A DNA stretch of 64,000 nt from Clostridia bacterium (GTDB lineage: Bacteria > Bacillota > Clostridia > Oscillospirales > CAG-272), in the NCBI GenBank assembly GCA_017456145.1, contig JAFTJZ010000091.1, forward strand, positions 34,076 to 98,075. The letters are read 5' to 3'. The notes under the pieces are model-generated. The model was not told the origin of the DNA. It ran no database searches and saw nothing but the letters and a program-made list of their open reading frames with translations. The position numbers were made by a program, and so were the translations under genes. Positions 51,843 through 60,829 of the stretch are shown in pieces. Position 1 is the stretch's first letter, and each line of letters starts with the position of its first letter.

Positions 51843-54170
51843 ATGAAGAATAATAGATGGTTACGACTTCTTTGTTTGGCATTATGCTTATTGCTGTTTG
51901 TGAGCTGCGGCAAGGATCAAAAAAGAGAGGAAGATCCCCCCGAGGACGGGGAGCAAGCATCGCTTTTGACCATCGCTGAGGGCTCCACCGATTATATCGT
52001 TGTCCGTCCCGAGCTGTGCGATACCGATCTTACCGATGCCGCCGCCACACTGCGCACAGCACTGATCGACGCAACGGGAGCTGCACTTGACATCAAGACT
52101 GACATTGTCCTGCGCGGTGAGGAGATCCCTGTCGACACGCCGGAAATATTGGTCGGAAAAACCAATCGCCCCGAAAGTGCGCAGGTTCTTCAGACCCTTG
52201 GCGAGAATGAATACAGTATTTGTGTGGTGGGACAGCGCATTGTCATCATCGGACAGAGCGATGCCGCCACCGTTGCCGCCGTCAAGGTATTTATCAACGA
52301 AATTCTTTGCTACAATCAGGATACCGACACTTACGGCATCTCCTCCCTGAAATTGGCGAAGGATTACGCACTGAAAAGAACGTATGAAAAAGAGGTGATC
52401 GACGTGGATCAGAGCATGATCGAGCTGCTTGCCCTGTCTGTGACCGAGGGCGGCGTCCCCTTGGACAGAGCTTCCATTTTCGCCCGCTTTGCCGATTATA
52501 AAGCGATGGGCGTCACCTGTGTTCGCATTGATATGTACTGGGGCAGCGCCAATGGCAAGCTGACCATGCAGGATGCCACCAAGTACCATCTGGAGGCAGC
52601 ACGAGAATACGGGCTCAAGCTCAAGCTGATCATCAACCCCGGCGGCAGCGGACAGACGGCGCAGGACAGCAAGCTGATGGACGCAAGCGGGCGATACGCC
52701 CTCAATGCCGTCAGCCCATGGTACGCCGACGCAGAGAGCTACACCGAGCAGCACATCCGCGAGCGGCTGAAGGCCGTGCTTGACGCAGGTTATGAGGATG
52801 TCATCGGCGGCATTATAGCCGGACTTGGCCCCGCGGGAGAGCCGCTTTATCCGCCCGCTTGGACGCAGGGCAGCGGAAGTGAAGAAGTCATGTGGTGTTA
52901 TGCCGACAACGCACAAGCTGATTTCCGTGCCGAGATGGAGAAAAAATACGGCGACATTGACAGCGCCAACACGGCTTGGGGCAAGGACTACGGTAGCTTT
53001 TCCGAGATCACCGTTCCCAAAGAGGGTGAGGTCAAGGGACAAATGTGGCGCGACGTGCTGGAATGGTATCGCGACAGTAAGCGCGAATTTATGGCCATGC
53101 AGGTACGCACCTTTCGTGCGGTTATGGAGGAATATGAGATCTCTCACATTCCTTTGATCCTCTATCTCCCCGGTGCTGATTATACCGAGGCACAATGGGA
53201 AAGCTGCGTGGCATCCGGCAGTACGATCCCCGGTATTCAATTCATGTGCGACAACGAGTTTACCGTGCAACTTGCCGATGAGATGGGATGTATTTTGCAA
53301 TACACAGGCATCACAGGTACTGCCGGGCTCAAGCTGCTGCGCGACTATATGTTCGAAAATGGCTACGCTGATATTCCCGTCATGGGCGAGAATGCGGGAG
53401 GCTCCGAGCCCGCAGCACAAGCCGCACTTCTGTATGACATTATCACACAATACAAGCTCTGGGGCATCGATTACACGCACTCCCACTGGCTCTACCGGAG
53501 CGACGGTGTCACCCCGAGTGCGATGCATACGCCGTTTGCACAGATCGTACCCAAGCTGGCAAGCTATCTGGAAACGGTAGATATTACCGTTCCCTCCCCC
53601 GTCAAGGAAAACGTCGCCTCCCCCGAGGGCGACGTGCTCGCCTTTGAGATCTCCTTTGATAAGCCCGCGCAGGAGGCATTTGCCTTTGCGTTTGCCAATA
53701 TTCTTACCACGGATTTTGAGGTAAAGAACGGCGACACGCTGGAATACGATGTCTATCTTTCAGACGACATGGCGGGGCTTGGCGCCATAGACGGTATTTT
53801 TGATGGCAACAAGACCATGCGCGATTCCTTCGGCATGACCGACAGCACGGGGCTGCGTGTCCACCCCAATGCCGATCTGAGCGATGTGGCGACGGGAAAA
53901 TGGTATCACCGCGTCATCATGCTGGGCAACAGCGCCTCGGATGGATGCGTGTTGAACACCATTCAGCTTGCCGCGCACCCCGAAGGTACAGACGGTGCCT
54001 TCACGCAGCGTGACGTTACGATCTATTATGATAACATCGTCATTATGCGAGACGGCGAGGTCGAGGAAATCATCTTCGAGAGCGACGGCGACGTCACACT
54101 CGGAAAATCGGCGCAAAACCGTTATGCCACGGGCATCGTGACAATCACAGACGCAGATAGCGTTCCATAA
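51843..54170 (+). CDS. GH14/GH42-like glycosidase lipoprotein
   Basis: 775 residues. Lipoprotein signal with FVSC at about residue 22. Residues 45-180 look like the non-catalytic N-terminal domain seen in alpha-glucuronidases and GH20 enzymes (PEILVGKTNRPES). The barrel (195-590) contains GLGPAGEPLYP with Glu333, which closely resembles the beta-amylase acid/base motif, and Glu516 in IPVMGENAGGSE as candidate nucleophile or second acid. The C-terminal beta-rich domain (600-775) may bind carbohydrate. Surface glycosidase of uncertain substrate. AAAGGAGG 8 bases before ATG. Confidence 0.75.
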   Translation: MKNNRWLRLLCLALCLLLFVSCGKDQKREEDPPEDGEQASLLTIAEGSTDYIVVRPELCDTDLTDAAATLRTALIDATGAALDIKTDIVLRGEEIPVDTPEILVGKTNRPESAQVLQTLGENEYSICVVGQRIVIIGQSDAATVAAVKVFINEILCYNQDTDTYGISSLKLAKDYALKRTYEKEVIDVDQSMIELLALSVTEGGVPLDRASIFARFADYKAMGVTCVRIDMYWGSANGKLTMQDATKYHLEAAREYGLKLKLIINPGGSGQTAQDSKLMDASGRYALNAVSPWYADAESYTEQHIRERLKAVLDAGYEDVIGGIIAGLGPAGEPLYPPAWTQGSGSEEVMWCYADNAQADFRAEMEKKYGDIDSANTAWGKDYGSFSEITVPKEGEVKGQMWRDVLEWYRDSKREFMAMQVRTFRAVMEEYEISHIPLILYLPGADYTEAQWESCVASGSTIPGIQFMCDNEFTVQLADEMGCILQYTGITGTAGLKLLRDYMFENGYADIPVMGENAGGSEPAAQAALLYDIITQYKLWGIDYTHSHWLYRSDGVTPSAMHTPFAQIVPKLASYLETVDITVPSPVKENVASPEGDVLAFEISFDKPAQEAFAFAFANILTTDFEVKNGDTLEYDVYLSDDMAGLGAIDGIFDGNKTMRDSFGMTDSTGLRVHPNADLSDVATGKWYHRVIMLGNSASDGCVLNTIQLAAHPEGTDGAFTQRDVTIYYDNIVIMRDGEVEEIIFESDGDVTLGKSAQNRYATGIVTITDADSVP

Positions 54171-54176
54171 ATCAAT

Positions 54177-54216
54177 CACCCCCTCTTATGGAGTTCAAGC
54201 TCCACAAGAGGGGGTG
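54177..54216 (+). terminator. Terminator of the glycosidase lipoprotein gene
   Basis: CACCCCCTCTT (54177-54187) pairs with AAGAGGGGGTG (54206-54216), with an inner GGAG/CTCC stem. Confidence 0.8.
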
Positions 54217-54269
54217 CTGTCATTGCGGAGCACATCACGCAATGCACGAAAAGCAAATCATTTATTGAG

Positions 54270-54345
54270 AATCGCTTTGACAAATTTTTTGAAGATCCAA
54301 AAGCCCTTCTTTAAGAAAGTCTTAGTTGAGCTTTGGGCAACGTCC
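54270..54345 (+). repeat. Degenerate dispersed hairpin element
   Basis: Keeps the order TTTTTTGAAGATCC, hairpin CCTTCTTTAAGAAAG, GAGCTTTGGGCAACGTCCC of the family, with decayed stems. Lies between the convergent glycosidase and 626-aa genes. Confidence 0.45.
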
Positions 54346-54351
54346 CGGGTG

Positions 54352-56232
54352 TCAGCTCTCCCATTTTCTCTCTGCGATATGCATAAACTGCAATCCCATC
54401 AGTATCTCGCCGACCGTCCAGCCCGTCTCAATGCAACAGGGAGCCCAACCCACATCATGCGGTACGCCATAGCTTTCCATGCGATCCATGTCCATCGCGC
54501 GGGTCCATGCGCCGTCCAGCATCAAATCGTCGCTATGCAGCTGCGCCGTCAGAATAAAGCGGGCGATCTCCTCCCACTTGCGGTGGAACAGTGCCTGGCC
54601 CGTAACATAATAGGCATAAGCAAAACCCAACGGCAGCCAGTTGTTGGAATATAGCAGATCCGCGACGGGATCTCCGTTGTTGGCAAGCAGCGCGCACTCT
54701 CCACGCTCGTTTCGTGCGCAAGCAGCACGATACCCCGTGTCCCATTCGGCATACCCTCCCGAGAAATGCTGCACACGCTCCAGATCCGAAACTACGCGAC
54801 ATAGCCACGCATAATGCTCGCTCTTCCCCGTTCGCTCATAAAGCAACGCCAAGGGCAGTACCAAGCGACACATCTCCTCGGTCTCGCTGGTCTCGCGCCG
54901 CGTCTCGGGATAAAGCGTCATCAGCGTCGTCAGCCCCCGCTCGGCAAGCTCGGCATAATACGGCGAGCCATCGGCGCGTGCTGCCAGTAACAGGGCCGCA
55001 TGGTAATAAGCATTATAATGCGCGCACGGAACCCCGACGCCTGCCTGCTTAAGCTGCTCCCATCGCGTCGGGCTCATATCGCAGATGTCGGTGCGGAAGA
55101 CCCGCAGCCCATCCTCGCCCGTCGTGTCGACAAGATAATCCAGCGCAAGGCAAGCGTCCTTAAAATGTGCCGCACCGCCGCCGAAATTTTCACAAAGCAG
55201 TGTTGGCAAAATGGCACGGGCAACGTCATCCTGATAGCAGACCTCCCATGCCGTCTCGGTCCAACGCAGCATCCCGCGGTGCTCCCCCTGCTTGATCTGC
55301 ATAAAATCAAAGCAATATGCCGCGGTGTTGTTGTATATCGCGCGACTTTCCGGGTTCCCTTTGCAAATGGCATCCATCAAAAATGCGCCGCCAACCTCTC
55401 CCGTACAATCGGCGCGCACCGTATCGGCGCGCAGCTGCACACCGTCCATGGCACGGATGTGGTGAGAAAAGCCCTCGCGTACACCAAGTGCTCCCTGCGC
55501 CTTGAGCATTCCCGCACGAATAAACCAATCCAGCCCACGACGCACTGCCGCATCGGTGTCGGCGGCACAGCATACGGTCTGTGTATCGTGGGTGCAGACG
55601 GGGGGATCAAAGGCGAGCGTGACCGTCTCCCCCGCCAAAAAGGAGACGACAGCGCAGAGTATGCCCTCCCACGATGCGCGGGGCGAAAGCCTTGCACGGC
55701 GGAAATTACACAGACGGAAGGCGCAAAGCAGCGTATTTTCATCCAGCAGTCCCATTGCAAAAGCCCCTGCCGCCTCTTGCTCGGCTGTCATATCGATATG
55801 ATCGTGAGCGCAGATATAATCGTGATACCGCAGCCACGGCTGTATGTCGACAGGCATGAAATGGTACGGAATGCGCTCGTTGCAGTGCCCGTCCAGCACG
55901 TCCCCACGCAAAAGCCCCCGACAAGCTGCCGTCGCGCAAAGACGATGGTGATCGGTCCGTACGGGTGTGTCACAGTATATGCGACCGATCGAGGCAACAA
56001 ATTCACAAAAGACCGGCTTGCCCTGCCGACGCATCTCCTCCACCGCCATACGCACTCGCGCAGATAGGATCAAGGGGGCCTGACCATCCCCGCCCAACAC
56101 ACAAAGCGCGTCATATGCCGCAAAGGGAATGTTCTCGCTCTCCGGCGCATATACCGCTGCATCCGTAAAGCAGCGCAACAGCAGTGCGGCAAGATCATTT
56201 TTCGTTGATGATAAGATCAAAATTCGATTCAT
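54352..56232 (-). CDS. Unknown 626-residue protein, possible glycoside-processing enzyme
   Basis: No family recognised with certainty. Residues 1-115 look like a class I amidotransferase/ThuA-type alpha/beta domain (ILILSSTKNDLAALLLRCF, YDALCVLGGDGQAPLILSARV). Residues about 230-620 are helical with many Trp, Tyr and acidic residues (WFIRAGMLKAQGALGVREGF, YNAYYHAALLLAARADGS, CCIETGWTVGEILMGLQF), compatible with an alpha/alpha barrel. Start ATG 56232 follows AAGGATGATGG and lies 7 bases after the stop of the DUF2974 gene, so the two are co-transcribed. Confidence 0.65.
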   Translation of the reverse strand: MNRILILSSTKNDLAALLLRCFTDAAVYAPESENIPFAAYDALCVLGGDGQAPLILSARVRMAVEEMRRQGKPVFCEFVASIGRIYCDTPVRTDHHRLCATAACRGLLRGDVLDGHCNERIPYHFMPVDIQPWLRYHDYICAHDHIDMTAEQEAAGAFAMGLLDENTLLCAFRLCNFRRARLSPRASWEGILCAVVSFLAGETVTLAFDPPVCTHDTQTVCCAADTDAAVRRGLDWFIRAGMLKAQGALGVREGFSHHIRAMDGVQLRADTVRADCTGEVGGAFLMDAICKGNPESRAIYNNTAAYCFDFMQIKQGEHRGMLRWTETAWEVCYQDDVARAILPTLLCENFGGGAAHFKDACLALDYLVDTTGEDGLRVFRTDICDMSPTRWEQLKQAGVGVPCAHYNAYYHAALLLAARADGSPYYAELAERGLTTLMTLYPETRRETSETEEMCRLVLPLALLYERTGKSEHYAWLCRVVSDLERVQHFSGGYAEWDTGYRAACARNERGECALLANNGDPVADLLYSNNWLPLGFAYAYYVTGQALFHRKWEEIARFILTAQLHSDDLMLDGAWTRAMDMDRMESYGVPHDVGWAPCCIETGWTVGEILMGLQFMHIAERKWES

Positions 56233-56239
56233 AGGACCA

Positions 56240-57451
56240 TCATCCTTTTTTCTGTTCGCTTGTTTTTGATGAGGTGCGATTTCCCATCGGTTTTTCGGTC
56301 TGAGCCGATTCTTTTGTCGCGGGTGCATTTTGGGCGGCCGATTTATTGCGGATGGCAGGTAAAACCGTCTCTGCCCATAACCTGCCTGCCTCACCCGTCA
56401 GCTGCGCCAGACCGCCGAATACCGTCTTTTTGGATTCGGGATCACTCTCCCGCATCAGCTTGAGCAGCCAACCGCGGTCGGCGGTCAGTTCGGTCAGTGT
56501 TGCAGCGTTGGTCGAGGTTAAAAAGCGGTAGAGTGCGTCCACAAACGCCTCCCGCTCGCGGTCGTTCATGGAGGCGATCCAGCTTTTGATCGATTGCTCC
56601 ACCATGCGGCTTTCTCGTGTCAGCTCTCCTTCATAGACAAAGTCGCTGCCCATGACCTCCCAGGTAAAGCCGTTGTGCTGCCAGAGCCCCAGCGCGTTGC
56701 TTTTCACCACGCGATACTTCTCGTCATGCTCCAAGAGGCGCCCGACCACCGAGCTCTGCGGCACCAGCGTACAGATGCGATCCTGCATCGCACGGTAGGC
56801 TGCGCTCTCCACCATTTCACGGCGAAAGCCGGGACCGTCGTTATTATACACCTGCACGATCCGCGCCTTGTATTCCTCCTTGCAATGAACCGCGGAATAG
56901 ATTGCTAAATTGCCGCCCTTGCTGTGTCCACCGATCCAGACGCGGCTGTGTGGGCAGCGTGCCATGACAGCGTTAACATAATCCACCGCATAAAGCTGCG
57001 CGGGCACAGCGGCGGCGTGACTCATATTAAAATTCTCCTTCCAACCGACCAGCGTATCATCCGTACCGCGGAAGGAAATATACATCTCATCGGGATTCAA
57101 AAAGATGGTCAGCGCCGCAAATTGCACCTGCTTGTCAAGGTCGATATAATTGACGTAATCCGAGAGCAGCAAATGGCGGAATCGGTCACACTTTCCCATC
57201 GCAAGAAACATATCCGGGATCTCCTTGGGAACGATCAGCCCGAGATACGCCTTCTCGTTTCCCTGCCGCAACGAATACAGCCTGACCGCCTCACCGACGG
57301 TCATGGTGCCGCCGCTGCCGTAAGGGGGAAGAATGGGCGCAAGATCCATGAAGGTCAACTTGGAGAAGATCAGGTTATCCACCTCGCACAGCGGCACAGA
57401 GGAAAACGAAAGATCACCTCTCCAGTTCATATAATCCATCATATTTGCCAT
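56240..57451 (-). CDS. DUF2974 alpha/beta hydrolase
   Basis: 403 residues. Matches the DUF2974/Mbeg1-like hydrolase group: YMNWRGDLSF at the start, YISFRGTDDTLVGWKENF (oxyanion region) and nucleophile elbow GGHSKGGNLAIY near residue 178. Such proteins are lipase-like and mostly uncharacterised. No signal peptide. The last 45 residues are low-complexity and polar. AAGGAGGCCGGATAT before ATG. First gene of the pair with the 626-aa protein. Confidence 0.85.
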   Translation of the reverse strand: MANMMDYMNWRGDLSFSSVPLCEVDNLIFSKLTFMDLAPILPPYGSGGTMTVGEAVRLYSLRQGNEKAYLGLIVPKEIPDMFLAMGKCDRFRHLLLSDYVNYIDLDKQVQFAALTIFLNPDEMYISFRGTDDTLVGWKENFNMSHAAAVPAQLYAVDYVNAVMARCPHSRVWIGGHSKGGNLAIYSAVHCKEEYKARIVQVYNNDGPGFRREMVESAAYRAMQDRICTLVPQSSVVGRLLEHDEKYRVVKSNALGLWQHNGFTWEVMGSDFVYEGELTRESRMVEQSIKSWIASMNDREREAFVDALYRFLTSTNAATLTELTADRGWLLKLMRESDPESKKTVFGGLAQLTGEAGRLWAETVLPAIRNKSAAQNAPATKESAQTEKPMGNRTSSKTSEQKKG

Positions 57452-57475
57452 ATATCCGGCCTCCTTTTTGTTGCG

Positions 57476-58495
57476 TTATAAAAGCCCGACACCCCGCAGC
57501 AGCGCGACGGTCAGAAAGATGGTCACCATGGAACAGATGCTCGTCCAGACGACGTATTGGCTTGCCAGCTGATCGTCACTCCCCATCTCTCCTGCCATAA
57601 CCGCACTGGAGACCGCCACAGGAGAGCCGAACAACGCCACCAGTGCCGCGTAATCTCCCGCGCCAAGCGAGAGCACACCGACCTTGGCGAGCAGTACCGC
57701 CGCACCGACACCGAGCAGCGGTGCGATCACAACACGCAGCGCCGTGCCGAGCACGATCTCCTTTTTCATGTTGCCCACCATGTCAAAGCGGAACTGTCCG
57801 CCAAGAGCCAATAGTGCCAAGGGGGTCGCCAGCTGCGCTAAATATTTGATTGCCGTGTAGAAGAACGGAAGATCATATTGCAAAGAAAAGATCGGGAAAC
57901 CATCCTCTCCCACGGGCAACACCGCACGGATACCAAGGCAGACAAGTCCAAGCGCAACACCGATGATCAAAGGATTGGTAACCACCTTTTTTCCGATCCC
58001 ACGCAGCCGCGCCGCTGCAGTTCCCTTCTGATCCGGGGCATATGCTGAGAGTGCCAACACCGCCAGCACGTTGAAAAGAGGAATGGTAAAGGCGTTGGTC
58101 ACCGAGACCGAAGCCACACCCGAAAGCCCCCCCAAGGATTGCGCCAGCGGCACACCGATGACAGCAAGATTAGAGCGGAAGGTACACTGCCAGAGCACAC
58201 CGCGCCTGCGATCGTCCGAGACAAACAAACGCGCACAAATGCCGCCAACCAAAAACAGCACCATCACCGCCGCCAAGGCATAAAAGACAATCGCCCAATT
58301 AACGTCCCGCAGGCTTTCCAGTGAATATACGTTATAAAAAAGCAGCACGGGCAGACCCACACGAAAAACCAGACGGTTTGCCGTTTTCAAAAACGCTTCG
58401 TTGAAAAAGCCGCCCCTACGCAAAAGATACCCCAAAAGCATCAGCAAAAGAATGGGCATCACTGCCCCGAGTGAAAATATAAATACGTCCTTCAT
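57476..58495 (-). CDS. AEC-family transporter (auxin efflux carrier-like permease)
   Basis: 339 residues, about ten hydrophobic segments arranged as two halves. Start FIFSLGAVMPILLLMLLGYL and the internal FRSNLAVIGVPLAQSLGG are typical of AEC permeases, which export or import organic acids such as malate or malonate. Start ATG 58495 has AAAGGATAACGGA. 24 bases upstream of the DUF2974 gene start, so possibly same transcript. Confidence 0.88.
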   Translation of the reverse strand: MKDVFIFSLGAVMPILLLMLLGYLLRRGGFFNEAFLKTANRLVFRVGLPVLLFYNVYSLESLRDVNWAIVFYALAAVMVLFLVGGICARLFVSDDRRRGVLWQCTFRSNLAVIGVPLAQSLGGLSGVASVSVTNAFTIPLFNVLAVLALSAYAPDQKGTAAARLRGIGKKVVTNPLIIGVALGLVCLGIRAVLPVGEDGFPIFSLQYDLPFFYTAIKYLAQLATPLALLALGGQFRFDMVGNMKKEIVLGTALRVVIAPLLGVGAAVLLAKVGVLSLGAGDYAALVALFGSPVAVSSAVMAGEMGSDDQLASQYVVWTSICSMVTIFLTVALLRGVGLL

Positions 58496-58589
58496 TCCGT
58501 TATCCTTTCGACCAAAAACGGCAGGCAGGGTTCGTGCACCTTGCCGCACGCCCTGCCCATCAGCCGTCAGTCATTCCATCCGATCATAT

Positions 58590-59072
58590 TCATTCGCGGC
58601 TTGATTTACCCGCTGTGTTCTCCGCAGAATCCGCGGCGCGCAGCTCGTTGAGCTCGTGTAAGAAGGTATCGATATCCTTAAACTCACGGTACACCGAGGC
58701 AAAGCGGACGTACGCCACGTCATCCCTTTCCTTGAGCGCACGCATGATCATCTCGCCGATCTCGCGGGTGGGAACGTCCTGCCGCAGCGAATTTTGAATC
58801 TCCGCCTCGATCTGGTTGGTCAGCTCCTCGGCGTTGACGGGACGCTTTTCGGTCGCCTTCATAATGCCGGAGAGCACCTTGGCGCGGTCAAACAGCTCCC
58901 GCGAGCCGTCCTTCTTGATGACGAAAACGGGCACGGATTCTATCATCTCAAACGTCGTAAAGCGTTTTTTGCAAGACACACATTCTCTTCTGCGACGGAT
59001 GGCCGAGCCCTCCTGCGCCGAACGGGAATCCACCACATTACTCTTCAAAGAACCGCAACCCGGACATTTCAT
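58590..59072 (-). CDS. nrdR: Transcriptional repressor of ribonucleotide reductase genes
   Basis: 160 residues, standard. Zinc ribbon CPGC...CVSC (residues 3-34) for DNA binding and an ATP-cone domain (50-140, PVFVIKKDGSRELFDRAKV) that senses ATP and dATP. TTGGAGGTAACGATC before ATG 59072. Leader contains a perfect hairpin TTTTTTCCAT/ATGGAAAAAA (59101-59124). Confidence 0.97.
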   Translation of the reverse strand: MKCPGCGSLKSNVVDSRSAQEGSAIRRRRECVSCKKRFTTFEMIESVPVFVIKKDGSRELFDRAKVLSGIMKATEKRPVNAEELTNQIEAEIQNSLRQDVPTREIGEMIMRALKERDDVAYVRFASVYREFKDIDTFLHELNELRAADSAENTAGKSSRE

Positions 59073-59151
59073 GATCGTTACCTCCAAGTTTTCCGTTGTC
59101 TTTTTTCCATGCGAATGGAAAAAAACAACATTTTTGATATCGTCTGTTTAT

Positions 59152-59180
59152 ATTGTACCACATATTGCGTCAACTTGCAA
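59152..59180 (-). promoter_or_regulatory. Promoter of nrdR
   Basis: Minus strand TTGCAA (59180-59175), 17 bases, TACAAT (59157-59152). Confidence 0.7.
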
Positions 59181-59209
59181 TAGTTTTCCTTAAAAAAAGT
59201 GACTCAGAC

Positions 59210-59773
59210 TTACAAAAATACACGCTCATTGGGTACATTCCCTGCCATGGTGGCATCAAGAAATTCGGGAAGGCGCTCAAAGCAGGCGACCAATGAGTGC
59301 GGTTTTCCTTTCGGATCATCCTGCTCCATGGGAACGAAATAAACTCCGCGCCGCAGCCGCAGTGTGGCAATGCTGCGCAGATTTTGCGACATGGCATCAT
59401 TTGAGGCGAGCGCGATCACAAGCGGACGGTCACACCGCAGGTGCGCCTTTGCCGCCATACAGACCGCCGTGTCGGTAATGCCGCAGGACAGCTTTGCCAG
59501 GGTGTTCCCCGTGCAAGGGCTGATCACCAGCGCTTGCAACGGCTTTGCGGGGCCGAGCGGCTCGGCTCCCACAATGGTGTGGATGATCTCTCTTTTGCAA
59601 AGCGTCTCGATCTTATCGATCCAATCCCGTGCCGCACCAAAGCGGGTATCGGTGGTATATGCGTTCTCGCTCATCAGCGGTTGCACCTCGTACCCCCGCG
59701 CTATGATCTGCTCCAGTGCTGCATACGAGCGGGCAAACGTACAAAAAGAGCCGCAAAAAGCATATCCGATCAT
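59210..59773 (-). CDS. dpaB: Dipicolinate synthase subunit B
   Basis: 187 residues. Flavoprotein-like subunit of the enzyme that makes spore dipicolinic acid from dihydrodipicolinate. Begins IGYAFCGSFCTFARSYAALE; ISPCTGNTLAKLSCGITDTA and KAHLRCDRPLVIALASNDAM match SpoVFB. Its ATG overlaps the dpaA stop by ATGA, with GGAGGTGG inside the end of dpaA as ribosome site. Confidence 0.95.
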   Translation of the reverse strand: MIGYAFCGSFCTFARSYAALEQIIARGYEVQPLMSENAYTTDTRFGAARDWIDKIETLCKREIIHTIVGAEPLGPAKPLQALVISPCTGNTLAKLSCGITDTAVCMAAKAHLRCDRPLVIALASNDAMSQNLRSIATLRLRRGVYFVPMEQDDPKGKPHSLVACFERLPEFLDATMAGNVPNERVFL

Positions 59774-60654
59774 ATCATTTCCACCTCCTTTGCCCCAAGA
59801 TACGGGATGAGCGACTCGGCAATCAGCCGCCCTGCCGTGCGTGGGGCATATTTTGCGGGTAGTCCCGGTGCATATATGACGCGCCGCCCGCATGCCTTGG
59901 CATCCTCCGGAGACCAGCCACCGGGAGAGGAGGCCAACTCAATGAGCAGCGTTTGTTCTGTCATCGCTCCCAAAAGCTGCCGCGATATGATTCGCGCCGG
60001 CACGGTGTTAAAGATGACATCATACCCTCTGGCGATCTCCTGCAGGCCACCGCCGGGTATCGTCAAGGGAATGTAATGGTCTAAGCGCACCCGTGTCAGA
60101 TCGATCTCCCGACGCACCGCAACACTGACCTCACAGCCCAGTGCACACAGCCTTGCCGCAAGTGCACGACCGATCCGCCCATAGCCGAGCACCGCTGCCC
60201 GCGCCCCGTCCAGCGTGATATCCAACGCCTGCATGGCAAGGGCGATCGCGCCCTCGGCACTGGGAATCGCGTTGCGCAGCTGCACCTCCTCCAGCGCCAT
60301 ATAATCGGTCATCCGCACGCCCTTTTTTTCGGCTTGCTGCAAAACACCTGTGGGGATCCGCCCACCATACACCGTAATATCCGCCCCGCACAGCGCCAGC
60401 AGTTGGGAAAGATGCAGCGGTGCTTGCGTGCCGAACACATATTTTTCATCGGTAAAGGCCGGCATCGGCAAAATCACCGCGCGCGCGCCCACGATCACCT
60501 GATTGATATCATCTGTCTGCCGTTCATTCTCTCCCAAGCCCCACGTGACAACCTCGCTGCCCAGCTCGCGCAAGCGGCAAGCCATGGCGGATGTGCGCCC
60601 ATCTCCACCGAGAACAGCAATTTTTCCGACAGAATTTTTCTCAAACTCCTGCAT
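59770..60654 (-). CDS. dpaA: Dipicolinate synthase subunit A
   Basis: 294 residues. NAD(P)-binding subunit of dipicolinate synthase. VLGGDGRTSAMACRLRELG at the N-terminus, nucleotide-binding AAVLGYGRIGRALAARL near 155, and the C-terminal LIELASSPGGW are characteristic of SpoVFA. Expressed in the mother cell in known spore formers. The dpaA-dpaB pair shows that the organism makes, or descends from makers of, heat-resistant spores. AAGGATGGATAAG precedes ATG. Confidence 0.95.
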   Translation of the reverse strand: MQEFEKNSVGKIAVLGGDGRTSAMACRLRELGSEVVTWGLGENERQTDDINQVIVGARAVILPMPAFTDEKYVFGTQAPLHLSQLLALCGADITVYGGRIPTGVLQQAEKKGVRMTDYMALEEVQLRNAIPSAEGAIALAMQALDITLDGARAAVLGYGRIGRALAARLCALGCEVSVAVRREIDLTRVRLDHYIPLTIPGGGLQEIARGYDVIFNTVPARIISRQLLGAMTEQTLLIELASSPGGWSPEDAKACGRRVIYAPGLPAKYAPRTAGRLIAESLIPYLGAKEVEMI

Positions 60655-60684
60655 ATATTCTTATCCATCCTTTCGCACATATTC

Positions 60685-60779
60685 GACGATCTTCGCCGTC
60701 ACAGACGCTTTGGTCATCATTTGGCGACGCCGCGCTCAAAGACACGGTCCTTGTCGCCATTTGACGACTTTCGTCGTCA
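60685..60779 (-). promoter_or_regulatory. Three hairpins in the dpaA leader
   Basis: On the minus strand from its 5' side: TGACGAC-gaaa-GTCGTCA (60779-60762), GGCGAC.../...GTCGCC (60758-60723) and GACGGC-gaag-ATCGTC (60700-60685, imperfect). The space 60655-60829 contains no ORF that I trust. Confidence 0.5.
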
Positions 60780-60829
60780 TTTTTATCCTATGCGCGACGC
60801 GGTGCCGATGCCACTGCCACAATAAAAAA

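Noticed and set aside
60655-60790. Short ORFs in the dpaA leader (14 to 19 codons)
   Set aside because: They lack convincing ribosome sites and coincide with the hairpin arms, which explain the sequence better.
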